A stretch of DNA of 64,000 nucleotides, taken from positions 569,097 to 633,096 of the forward strand of contig NZ_BKZV01000004.1 in the NCBI RefSeq assembly GCF_008974285.1, in the 5' to 3' direction. Position 1 is the stretch's first letter; each line of letters starts with the position of its first letter. The translations under genes were made by a program, and so were the position numbers. Under the pieces are notes generated by a model. It was not told the origin of the DNA. It worked only from the letters and a program-made list of their open reading frames with translations, and ran no database searches. Shown piece by piece: positions 1 to 7,004 of the stretch. Origin of the DNA: Thermogemmatispora aurantia. GTDB lineage: Bacteria > Chloroflexota > Ktedonobacteria > Ktedonobacterales > Ktedonobacteraceae.

Positions 1-910
1 ACCGGAGCCAGACTCCATTGGCTCGCTCGCGGGCAAACACTCTGGCAACCTGGAGCTGTCTCAGGAACGGACCCACCTCCAGCTGGGCACGCATGTCAGC
101 AGTCTGCGGTAGCGCCGCCCGGTAGTCCGGGAAGGTCTCTGGCGACAGACAGGAGAAAAGCTCCAGCTGCTCGATCTGGAAGAGGACTCCGTGGGGCCAG
201 GCCCCGATGGTGACCGTTCCCCGACGGGGCAGCAGTCGCTGCAGGGGTGCCAGGGACGTGGCCGGGATCAGGAGCTGCGGCCCCGCAGCCTGCCCGTCTT
301 GCTCACCCTGATGGCACTGCCCGGCGTCCTGGCCGACGTTCACGGCAGGGGAATGAATCGTGTGGATGGCCATCCGAAACTGGTCACACGCTACCAGGGT
401 GAGCTGCCCCGGCGCAGGCACGTCAAACTGGCACAGGACTCCTTGAAATGCGGGGCAGGCCCTCTCTCTGGCTGCCGCAAAGAGCACCTGCTGCAGCCCG
501 CTCCGCAAGGCTGGGGCGCTGACCGTTGCCCTCCAGGAACGCGGCATGGCCAGGTGCCTCGCCATCCCGGGAAAAGGCGTCGGGTCCTCCCCGGTGAGCT
601 TCACGCACAGGTCTGAGATCAGAAGCGTGATCTCGCCCAGGGACTCGCGTATCTCCACAGACTGCCCCGAGGCGGGAGCGTACGGTCGCAGCGCCGCCTG
701 CAGCTGCCGGGAAGGAAGCAGGATCTGGCCTTCCTCCCAGATGCGTGCCTCGGGAAGATGCACACACACGGCGAGCAGTCCATCAGAACTTTCCAGTTGG
801 ACGCCGTCGGGGCCGGCAGTCAGGCACACGTGCTGCGCCCAACGTCCACTCCGGGCCTGTGCCAGGGTCAGGGCACGGAGACAGGCCTGGACAGGAATGC
901 TGATGTGCAT
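1..910 (-). CDS. DnaN-like DNA polymerase III beta sliding clamp (3' end outside window)
   Basis: Reading from ATG 910 (site AAGGAG six bases upstream) the frame stays open to base 1, giving about 303 residues. Residues 135-180 contain AFQGVLCQF and LTLVACDQFRMAI, and residues 210-270 contain LLIPATSLAPLQRLL and FPDYRAALPQ. These match the middle domain of beta clamps (NGVLLE, LTLVATDGHRLA, FPDYRRVIP). Such clamps form a ring that tethers polymerase to DNA. The sequence is clearly divergent from a chromosomal DnaN and it sits in the replication block of a mobile element, so I infer an element-encoded clamp. It is the last visible gene of the minus-strand run. The C-terminal domain is not visible. 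Confidence 0.82.
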   Translation of the reverse strand, partial: MHISIPVQACLRALTLAQARSGRWAQHVCLTAGPDGVQLESSDGLLAVCVHLPEARIWEEGQILLPSRQLQAALRPYAPASGQSVEIRESLGEITLLISDLCVKLTGEDPTPFPGMARHLAMPRSWRATVSAPALRSGLQQVLFAAARERACPAFQGVLCQFDVPAPGQLTLVACDQFRMAIHTIHSPAVNVGQDAGQCHQGEQDGQAAGPQLLIPATSLAPLQRLLPRRGTVTIGAWPHGVLFQIEQLELFSCLSPETFPDYRAALPQTADMRAQLEVGPFLRQLQVARVFARERANGVWLR

Positions 911-971
911 CAGATCTCCTTTCTCTCACAGAAAATGCGGTCGGTTTCCTCATGTCGTGGCCTGGACAGCC

Positions 972-1142
972 TCACAGATGAGCCTGCGATGGCAACCAGC
1001 GTGTATCGAGTAAGAGCGCCGTGGGCAGGCATACCAGCGCCTGGTCGATGCAGGTGCGATGCAGCGGGGCGCCATAGCCCACGGGGAGCAGGACCCGTGC
1101 CAGGGGAAGGGGGACGCTCTCCCGTGGGGTTTCTCGCTTCAT
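972..1142 (-). CDS. 56-residue protein coupled to the methyltransferase gene
   Basis: ATG 1142 overlaps the TGA of the upstream methyltransferase gene (ATGA), the usual layout of translationally coupled genes. The product starts MKRETPRESVPLPLARVLLP, is weakly hydrophobic in the middle and carries two cysteines. There is no recognisable domain. The overlap with the upstream stop is the main reason to accept it; the function is unknown. Confidence 0.55.
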   Translation of the reverse strand: MKRETPRESVPLPLARVLLPVGYGAPLHRTCIDQALVCLPTALLLDTRWLPSQAHL

Positions 1143-2131
1143 GAAGCTCCTCCCTGATCTGCTCTCCCAGGGTCTGGAAACCCTGGCCTGTCTGTGACCA
1201 GGGAAGCGAGGTCAGGCGCCAGGTTAGGGCAGCGACCCCCTTCCAACACGGCGCGCACCTGCCAGCCGAGCCACCAGGTGTAGTGCGGCGGAATGGCCTG
1301 CGCCAGCTCGGCCTGGCTCATCCAGGGAAGCCCCATCGCCCGCCGCCCCTGGGCCACGCTGGTGGTGGCCCGTTCCTCTCGCTGCCGCTGCCGCTGCAGC
1401 ACCCACACTGAATGCCCATAGACGCCATATCGGCAGACCTCGTGGTGGCAGGGACCTGGCGCAAAGAGGAGGAGATTACTCTGGAAAAGTCGATGACGCC
1501 GAAGGGGAAGACCGAACATGGAGCCACAGAGCAGGAGGGCGGAGCGAAGCACCGGGTGTGCACCCGGCACATTCTCCAGGACGAACGGCTTGTCCAGCGC
1601 CTGCAGTCGCGCCAGGGTGGGATGGACCCAATCCGGGTGGCGGGTCCGGTCCGGGGTCCGTGGACTCCACCGTTGACAGGGAGGGGACGCATGGATCAAA
1701 TCCACCTGATCCTGCACCTGTTCTAGCCAGGTCAAGGCATCTCCCAGGAGGAAGCGAAACGGATAGCGCGGTTGCGGACGGCAATCCACCCCGATGACCT
1801 CGAACCCGGCCAGCGCATAGCCCCATGCGGCTCCCCCGGCTCCGCAAAAGAGATCGAGACAGACCGGCCTTTTCCAGCGCCTGCCAGACGAGCTGGCGCA
1901 GTCTCTCCAGCTCGGCCTCATGCAAGGGGACTTGTTCTCTTCTTCAAGGGAATATTCATGAGCATCAATAATCATCTGTTCCAAGAGCGCATCATTCATG
2001 GCCTCTTGCAAGATCTCGTCCATCGTGGCGAAGTCGCCGCGCTCGATGGCGCTCAAGGAGGCAAAGAGGGTCCTCTCGCGCGCCAGCTGCTCGGGAGACG
2101 GCGGCTCCATGTGGCGCTCGTGGTCTGCCAT
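1139..2131 (-). CDS. C5-cytosine DNA methyltransferase
   Basis: A 330-residue product that transfers a methyl group from SAM to cytosine C5. Motif I (CLDLFCGAGGAAWGY) is at residues 91-105, the catalytic Pro-Cys motif IV (SPPCQRWS) at about 149-156 and motif VI (LENVPG) at 185-190. A C-terminal recognition region is short, as in compact phage-type enzymes. ATG 2131 has a GGAAGGAAACAGG site; a second in-frame ATG at 1921 lies 20 codons before motif I. The first 80 residues do not resemble the family and could be a separate small protein fused in frame. No restriction endonuclease partner is adjacent, so self-protection or gene control of the element is more likely than a restriction-modification pair. 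Confidence 0.88.
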   Translation of the reverse strand: MADHERHMEPPSPEQLARERTLFASLSAIERGDFATMDEILQEAMNDALLEQMIIDAHEYSLEEENKSPCMRPSWRDCASSSGRRWKRPVCLDLFCGAGGAAWGYALAGFEVIGVDCRPQPRYPFRFLLGDALTWLEQVQDQVDLIHASPPCQRWSPRTPDRTRHPDWVHPTLARLQALDKPFVLENVPGAHPVLRSALLLCGSMFGLPLRRHRLFQSNLLLFAPGPCHHEVCRYGVYGHSVWVLQRQRQREERATTSVAQGRRAMGLPWMSQAELAQAIPPHYTWWLGWQVRAVLEGGRCPNLAPDLASLVTDRPGFPDPGRADQGGAS

Positions 2132-2681
2132 CCTGTTTCCTTCCTTTCGTTTCAAGTCGGAGACGTGCCACCAGCTCCTCCAGATGCTCCTGGCGAAAGA
2201 AGGCGGTCAGTCGACGGGCTTTCAGGTTGCAGGGCAGCACCTCCAGCCGGCCCGTGCGGCGCGCCGCCAGCTCCATCGCCTGCCGGTAAGCCCGACTCGT
2301 CGCATACTCCAGGCAGGCCACGTAGTGCTCTCCCCAGCGCTCCAGATAGCGGGTCAGCCGCCCGGCCACCAGCTCGATTTGTGGCTGGTTGCTTCCCTCC
2401 AACCGGAAGTCGTAGCCCAGCACCTCGGGGACCTGCTCCCACTCTTCGGGCACCGGCCCATACAGGCCCGAGAGCGTCACCCAGTGAATGCCGTGCAGCC
2501 GGTCACCGAGTGCCGCCTGCAGCCGCTGCTTCGCAGCACGAACGAACGGGGGAAGTGCATGGGAGGCAGGCGGGAACAGGATCTGCCGATCGGGAGCAGC
2601 GCCGTCAGGACCTGGCTCCGACTCGCTTGGGGCATAACCTGTAGTCTGGCCCTTCCAACTCGACCACGCGCGCCTCAGCAA
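1992..2681 (-). CDS. DUF5591/ArcS-like protein
   Basis: A frame of up to 229 residues overlapping the loader gene upstream and the methyltransferase gene downstream. The centre reads ILFPPASHALPPF, then HWVTLSGLYGPVPEEWEQVP and YDFRLEGSN. This fits the DUF5591 layout found in archaeosine synthase, which has ILxPCSxxKPY, then a SPxGxVPxELExVYPxxxYD block. The cysteine of the first motif is absent. Archaeosine synthase acts in 7-deazaguanine tRNA modification; a role in DNA modification here is only a guess from the neighbouring methyltransferase. The start is uncertain: the only start codons in frame are TTG 2681 and CTG 2678, inside the upstream gene. Confidence 0.55.
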   Translation of the reverse strand: MLRRAWSSWKGQTTGYAPSESEPGPDGAAPDRQILFPPASHALPPFVRAAKQRLQAALGDRLHGIHWVTLSGLYGPVPEEWEQVPEVLGYDFRLEGSNQPQIELVAGRLTRYLERWGEHYVACLEYATSRAYRQAMELAARRTGRLEVLPCNLKARRLTAFFRQEHLEELVARLRLETKGRKQDGRPRAPHGAAVSRAAGAREDPLCLLERHRARRLRHDGRDLARGHE

Positions 2682-3468
2682 GGAGCCGCGAGACGCCCGC
2701 GGCCCCCAGCCAGGCCAGGAGCTGATCCGGGCGATGGTTGGCCGTCACCACGGTCGCTCTCCCACTCTGAAGCCGCTGATCCAGCAGCCGGTAGAAGATT
2801 TCCTCACGGAAGTCGCTTGGCTTGGGCTTATCCAGATCATCCAGCACCAGCAAGGGCGTCCGCATCGCTTTCTGAAGGAGGCGCAGGTAGTCCTCGTCCT
2901 GGCGCAGCAGCACCTGGATCTGCTCGAAGAGCGCCACCGCTCTGGCGAACAGGCAGGCCTGTCCTGCGGCCACCCGGGCGCGTGCAATGGCCGCCGCCAG
3001 ATGGGTCTTGCCCACCCCAGGGGGGCCGACCAGCAGCAACGTGCCCTGGGGATCATGCGCAAACCGCTGCGCTTCCTGCAAGGCGAGCTGGCGCTGCCGC
3101 ACGGTCTGGGGCGTATCGCCTGGGCGCATGTCGAGCCGGAACGTTTCGAATTGCCCGGAAGGACCCTGGGCTGCTTGCGCCGGCGCCAGCCAGCCAAAAA
3201 GCTGGCTTGCCAGCAGCTTGCTCCGCTGTTCCTCCAGCAGGATGCGCTGCTGCACCCGCCACTGCTCCGCGCTGGCGTGCACTTCGCAGCCGCAGCGCAA
3301 CCGGAGCCAGCGCCCATCGTCCAGCGCGAGCGGCTCGACAACGGTCCCACAGGTAGGACAGGTCCAGCGGGCCTCCGCCTGCGAGGTCGCTACCCGCTCC
3401 GGGGAGAACCGGCTGGCCAGCCGCGCCGGCACGCGCAGGGCGGCCCCCAGTCGCGTGAAGGACCCCAT
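2605..3468 (-). CDS. DnaC/IstB-type AAA+ ATPase, probable helicase loader
   Basis: A 287-residue protein. The N-terminal 70 residues carry a zinc-ribbon-like pair (CPTC at 37-40 and CGC at 59-61). Walker A is GPPGVGKTH at 148-156, Walker B is LLVLDDLDK near 205-213, and the sensor is VVTANHRP near 240. This is the DnaC/IstB helicase-loader layout; these proteins place the replicative helicase at an opened origin. No transposase is nearby, which argues against an IstB transposition role. The start directly abuts the stop of the initiator gene upstream, so the two are probably made together as initiator and loader. Confidence 0.85.
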   Translation of the reverse strand: MGSFTRLGAALRVPARLASRFSPERVATSQAEARWTCPTCGTVVEPLALDDGRWLRLRCGCEVHASAEQWRVQQRILLEEQRSKLLASQLFGWLAPAQAAQGPSGQFETFRLDMRPGDTPQTVRQRQLALQEAQRFAHDPQGTLLLVGPPGVGKTHLAAAIARARVAAGQACLFARAVALFEQIQVLLRQDEDYLRLLQKAMRTPLLVLDDLDKPKPSDFREEIFYRLLDQRLQSGRATVVTANHRPDQLLAWLGAAGVSRLLAEARVVELEGPDYRLCPKRVGARS

Positions 3469-4578
3469 TCAGCTCCCTCCTGCAGCGGCACCTGGCTCCT
3501 CGGCCTCGACCTGCTCAACCTGGCACGCTGCTTTCCAGGCCTGTCGCTGCGCTTCGACATAGGAACGGTACTGGGCCATGGGATCAGACTGCCAGGCCGG
3601 TTCTACGGGCAGATGCGAGCGCGTGCCCCGCCTGGGGGGCCAGCGACCGCTCTCCAGCCCGGCAGCGCTCGCCGAGCCTGTCCCCTCCGACCCGGCTGCA
3701 ACCTCCTGCCTGGAGGGCACCGGCGCCTGAGCCTGCGCGGCCTGCACGCGTTTGAGCCAGCGGCGGAAAAAGCCTGGCGTCAGCCGCTGCTGCCGCTGAT
3801 TGCGCCGCGGGTCCTGGATATATTCGGCACATTCGACAGCTTCTCCGCGCACTGCTGACCAGCCCAGCGTCGCGGCAAATTCTTCCAACACCTGGCAGAG
3901 TTGCCGCGACGCCGGGAGGCCCAGGATCTCGGCAATCTCTTGACACAGAGCAGCGTCGACGCCGCTGTCGACGCGAGGGGCTGCTGGGCCAGGGAAGGGG
4001 ACTACCTTCGGCGAGGCGCTGGTCGATCCTGCGCCAGCCGCCTGCTTCGTCACCAGTGATGCTTGTTCTCGTTCCCTTTCTGTTTCCTCTTCTCTTTCTC
4101 TTTCTCTTTCTCTTTCCCCTTCCCCTTCCCCTTCTTCTTCTGACTGGGGTTTCCTGGGGTTTTCTGGAAAATCCTGGGAACCCCAGGAAACCCCAGACCC
4201 GGAACAGCCAGCTCGTTCTGCCAGGACTGGCTCGGCCACGGGCTCTTGCTCCTCCCATGCTGGCGGGGGCGGCAACTGGGAGGGCGTGGGCTTGCTCAGC
4301 GATTGCCACTGCTTCCAGGGTAGCCACTGATAGTACTGCCGGCGCCCTACCTGGTAGCGCAGCAGCAACTCCCGCTCGACCAACTGGCTGAGCGCCTCCT
4401 CCACCGCGGCCTCGCTCACGTTGAACAGCCGCGCCAGCAGGCCCACATGGGCCCGCCCGCGCCCCTCATCATCGGCTTCGAGGATCAGCCCAATGAACAC
4501 TACGCGGGCCTCGGCAGACAATTCAAAAAACTCAGGCTCTTTCAAAATCGCTACTGGAATACTACGGCTTCGCGCCAT
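3469..4578 (-). CDS. Winged-helix replication initiator, DnaD/phage-replisome-organizer type
   Basis: A 369-residue protein starting MARSRSIPVAILKEPEFFEL with site GGAAGGAGGGTGAC before ATG 4578. Residues 1-100 resemble the winged-helix head of phage replisome organizers (VFIGLILEADDEGRGRAHV, then a HTH through FNVSEAAVEEALSQLVERE). Residues 130-190 are a low-complexity Glu/Arg/Gly linker encoded by a pyrimidine-rich tract. Residues 200-290 form a second globular region with KRVQAAQAQ. It is followed immediately by the loader gene. An initiator that binds an origin inside its own gene would fit the inverted repeat in the linker region. The exact family is not certain. Confidence 0.72.
   Translation of the reverse strand: MARSRSIPVAILKEPEFFELSAEARVVFIGLILEADDEGRGRAHVGLLARLFNVSEAAVEEALSQLVERELLLRYQVGRRQYYQWLPWKQWQSLSKPTPSQLPPPPAWEEQEPVAEPVLAERAGCSGSGVSWGSQDFPENPRKPQSEEEGEGEGEREREREREEETEREREQASLVTKQAAGAGSTSASPKVVPFPGPAAPRVDSGVDAALCQEIAEILGLPASRQLCQVLEEFAATLGWSAVRGEAVECAEYIQDPRRNQRQQRLTPGFFRRWLKRVQAAQAQAPVPSRQEVAAGSEGTGSASAAGLESGRWPPRRGTRSHLPVEPAWQSDPMAQYRSYVEAQRQAWKAACQVEQVEAEEPGAAAGGS
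4079..4196. other. Candidate replication origin inside the initiator gene
   Basis: Bases 4079-4139 are a strand-asymmetric CT-rich tract with repeated TTTCTC and CCCCTT units. Directly after it lies a perfect 18-bp inverted repeat: CTGGGGTTTCCTGGGGTT at 4144-4161 pairs with 4179-4196, with a 17-base loop TTCTGGAAAATCCTGGG. The protein encoded here is a low-complexity linker, so the DNA is not constrained by protein structure. Lambda-type origins lie at the same place in gene O. The origin role is inference. Confidence 0.5.
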
Positions 4579-4593
4579 GTCACCCTCCTTCCG

Positions 4594-4956
4594 TCACTCA
4601 AACAGCAGCAATTGTCCCGCCTCCAGTTGCGCCTCCCGCTGCTTCCTCCAGCGCGTCTGGCGGGCATGCTCCACATGCTCATCAATGTCGTAGCGTAAAT
4701 GGCAGCGTTGACAGAGTGCTGCCAGGTTCTCGGGTCGGCAGTCCTGCTTGTCGCGCTTGTCGGCTGGTCGGCCATCGGGGAAGGGCGTGCCCAGATGAGC
4801 CACCGTGAGCACCACCTGATAGCGCTTGCCGGCAGTGCTCACCCGCTCTTCCCCCTGAGCGGCACCGCACCACTGGCACCGCCAGCCGGCCCGCTCCCGC
4901 GCCGCTCGGGAAATCTCTGCCCAGTTCGGGGGATACCGCTGACGATCCATTCCCAT
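4594..4956 (-). CDS. HNH endonuclease
   Basis: A 120-residue protein. CQWC at 27-30 and CQRC at 82-85 would hold a structural zinc. VAHLGT at 52-57 and RPENLAALCQRCHLRYD at 74-90 are the His and Asn-His parts of the HNH nuclease fold. ATG 4956 has AAGGAG upstream; the frame stays open to 5031 but that extension crosses decayed CRISPR leader sequence. The gene ends 15 bases before the initiator gene starts. HNH proteins of this size are common in phages and ICEs as nicking, packaging or homing enzymes; which applies here is unknown. Confidence 0.8.
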   Translation of the reverse strand: MGMDRQRYPPNWAEISRAARERAGWRCQWCGAAQGEERVSTAGKRYQVVLTVAHLGTPFPDGRPADKRDKQDCRPENLAALCQRCHLRYDIDEHVEHARQTRWRKQREAQLEAGQLLLFE

Positions 4957-5049
4957 CGGTGGATGGTCTCCTTGATGATCCCGCTTGTCGGATCTCTCAC
5001 CCCGGGTGGTGAAGGAAGAAGGTGAGAGCATGCGATTGCTCCGTAAAAA

Positions 5050-5129
5050 GCTTGACGGACGCCGCTCCTGATGCTCCTCTAGAGAGGGGGCCGTCGGAAC
5101 GTCACGTAAGCCCGATGAGGGATTGGAAA
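5050..5129 (+). repeat. Single CRISPR-type repeat with short leader
   Basis: Bases 5093-5129 are a 37-bp copy of the CRISPR repeat with several changes (GTCGGAACGTCACGTAAG at the left, GGGATTGGAAA at the right). The 43 bases before it match the leader end of the arrays (CTTGACGGACGCCGCTCCTG), but the -10 is altered to CTCCTC. No second repeat follows. It looks like a worn leader-plus-one-repeat unit. Confidence 0.75.
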
Positions 5130-5164
5130 GACGAGTCGGGTCAGCTCGCCGATCGTTCCCTCCC

Positions 5165-5260
5165 CCACGGAGGCCTCGCTGACGTTGAACCGCCGCGCCA
5201 ACAGGCCTACAGCGGCCCGACCGCGCCCTTCATCAGCAGCCTCCGCGCTCTCTCATCGGC
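5165..5260 (-). pseudogene. Fragment of the initiator winged-helix region
   Basis: About 95 bases closely match the DNA at 4405-4485 inside the initiator gene, in the same orientation (for example CTCGCTGACGTTGAACCGCC against CTCGCTCACGTTGAACAGCC). It corresponds to the RLFNVSEA helix region. There is no open gene around it. It sits where the coiled-coil gene lies beside the other leaders, so it probably arrived by recombination with a related element. Confidence 0.7.
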
Positions 5261-5329
5261 TGATCACCCGTGGTGATCGTGACCTCCCCACGCCCAACTG
5301 CCTTCCCGAACCCTGTCACCTCTCCCTTC

Positions 5330-5590
5330 CCATCCCGAGCCACCGCCGTCAACCCGTCCCGAGGCGAGGCGGCCCCTCGTGCTGCTGCTCTTGCCGCTGT
5401 TGCCGTTCGCTTCGAGCATCCCGGCACCCGGCTTCCCATGCAGCGATGCTCGAAGGGCCTCACCAGCCACCGCAGGGCCACAGGAGCTGGCATCATGACC
5501 GTGTAACAGCGGTCAGCGGTGACCGCTTTTTTGGGATGCTCGAAACGGCTTGACGGACGCCGCTCCTGATGCTACCCTAGAGAGGGGGCG
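5330..5590 (+). promoter_or_regulatory. CRISPR leader of array 1 with divergent regulatory side
   Basis: From left to right: a minus-strand promoter relic with TTGACGGCGGTGGC (revcomp of 5338-5365), TTCGAGCATCC at 5411-5421, its inverse GATGCTCGAAG at about 5445-5455, the palindrome AGCGGTCA-GCGG-TGACCGCT at 5508-5527 followed by TTTTTT, GGGATGCTCGAAA at about 5533-5545, then TTGACG-17-TACCCT as the array promoter. Transcription would start just before the first repeat. The same order recurs, reversed, beside arrays 2, 3 and 4. Confidence 0.8.
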
Positions 5591-6007
5591 GTCCGAACGC
5601 CGCCTAAGCCCGATGAGGGATTGAAACCGCGCTGCTGGCTGATCTGCTCTTGCGCGCAGCGCAGCGTCCGAACGCCGCCTAAGCCCGATGAGGGATTGAA
5701 ACGCACTGACGCAACCCACGCTTGACCGTCACGGCCTAGGTCCGAACGCCGCCTAAGCCCGATGAGGGATTGAAACCTTCTGGCAGCCAGTCAATACCTT
5801 GCTGGATCAGGACCAAGTCCGAACGCCGCCTAAGCCCGATGAGGGATTGAAACCGAAAGGGCCAGGGTGAGAGCAATTTCGACAGGGACTGCGAGTCCGA
5901 ACGCCGCCTAAGCCCGATGAGGGATTGAAACGACGACTTCTTCCGCTCGTCCTCAAGGCCCTCGAATTCCGTCCGAACGCCGCCTAAGCCCGATGAGGGA
6001 TTGAAAG
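5591..6007 (+). CRISPR. CRISPR array 1, six repeats
   Basis: Six 37-bp repeats start at 5591, 5666, 5740, 5817, 5895 and 5971. Each begins GTCCGAACGCC and ends GAGGGATTGAAAC, with identical interiors; spacers are 37-41 bp. The last repeat differs only in its final base (G). The leader at the left sets the orientation. There is no cas gene in the window, so the type cannot be set; the ATTGAAAC end is common in type I and III repeats. The last repeat overlaps the 3' end of the neighbouring minus-strand gene. Confidence 0.97.
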
Positions 6008-6922
6008 CACCCAGGGCAGTGGGACACGGAAGGAGAAGGAGACAGACCCCGCCGAGTCACGGACCAGCCAGCCCCCCTCTTCCCACCTCAGCCGCCGGAA
6101 CCCACGGATCTGCTCCTCGCGCTCCTCGGTCAATTCCCAGGGCAACTCCTTGAGCGAGAGCACGTGCTTGCGAAAGAGCGGTCGATGCAGGAGGGGATCG
6201 AGTTTGAGTATTCGGCGCTCCGCGCAGTCTGCTGTCGGCTCTAGCGTCAGATACCCCTCCGCATCCGGCTGATCGCTCCGGCTCCAGCCCGTCTCTTCCA
6301 GAGAGCGCAACTCCCCTTCCTCTGTCACTACCATGCCCCGGATATACTGCACCTGGTAGAGCGTCACGGTCTGGTCCGCTGTCTCCTGCACCCAGGGGCA
6401 GGCACGCGCCAGGACCTCTGCCTGCCGCTCTGCCAGTTCGGCACGGGCCACCTCGTCTTCGGCCTTCAGTGCCTGCCACCGGGCATGTTCCCGGCGCGAC
6501 GCTTCGAGTCCAAAGAGCAGCCAGCGGACGAACGACTCGGGGGGGAGCCAGCCGGAGCGGGCAGTGGCGGCATCGACCCGCTCGCAGCCAGCGATCCCAT
6601 ACCAGCCTTCATCACGAAGGGTGATCTGCCAGTCACACTGGCTGCAGCCAAAAGGCTCGGGCAGCCGCAGCTGGATGGTCAGGGAGTCTGGATACGTACG
6701 AAGCCTGCGCATCCAGGGACGCATCACAGACGGGAGACCACTGCGCTCCAAGAGGGTGAGCGCCTGCTCGAAGCGCTCCTGGGCCTGGTGCTCGGCCTGG
6801 CGGCGCTCCGCTTCTTCCTCAGCAGCCTGGGCGGCTTGCCTGGCGCGGAAGGAGCGCTGCTCTTCTTCGTAGACCTCGCTGGCACGTTGGGCCAGCGCCT
6901 CTAGCTCCTCATTCATGTTCAT
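5984..6922 (-). CDS. 312-residue protein with coiled-coil N-terminus, end formed by a CRISPR repeat
   Basis: Starts at ATG 6922 with AAGGAGCATCCC upstream. Residues 1-65 form a strongly charged helix (EEEQRSFRARQAAQAAEEEA). A CSQC pair is near residue 93. The rest is a mixed alpha/beta region with no family I know. The last eight residues (LSIPHRA and the stop) are encoded by the last repeat of array 1, read in reverse, so the original C-terminus has been cut off or replaced. The gene lies in the minus-strand run of the element. Function unknown. Confidence 0.75.
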   Translation of the reverse strand: MNMNEELEALAQRASEVYEEEQRSFRARQAAQAAEEEAERRQAEHQAQERFEQALTLLERSGLPSVMRPWMRRLRTYPDSLTIQLRLPEPFGCSQCDWQITLRDEGWYGIAGCERVDAATARSGWLPPESFVRWLLFGLEASRREHARWQALKAEDEVARAELAERQAEVLARACPWVQETADQTVTLYQVQYIRGMVVTEEGELRSLEETGWSRSDQPDAEGYLTLEPTADCAERRILKLDPLLHRPLFRKHVLSLKELPWELTEEREEQIRGFRRLRWEEGGWLVRDSAGSVSFSFRVPLPWVLSIPHRA

Positions 6923-7004
6923 GGGATGCTCCTTTCTTGCTGGTGCCATCCTCGTGTGCCCCAGAGCGAGGGGATGCTCTTCGCATCCCCTCACCTGGCC
7001 AGGA

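Noticed and set aside
191..616. Plus-strand open frames at 191-616, 546-1013 and 758-1144
   Set aside because: Antisense to the DnaN-like gene, which has motif support.
2605..3468. IstB transposition helper identity for the AAA+ protein
   Set aside because: No IstA-type transposase or insertion-sequence ends nearby; context is an initiator gene.
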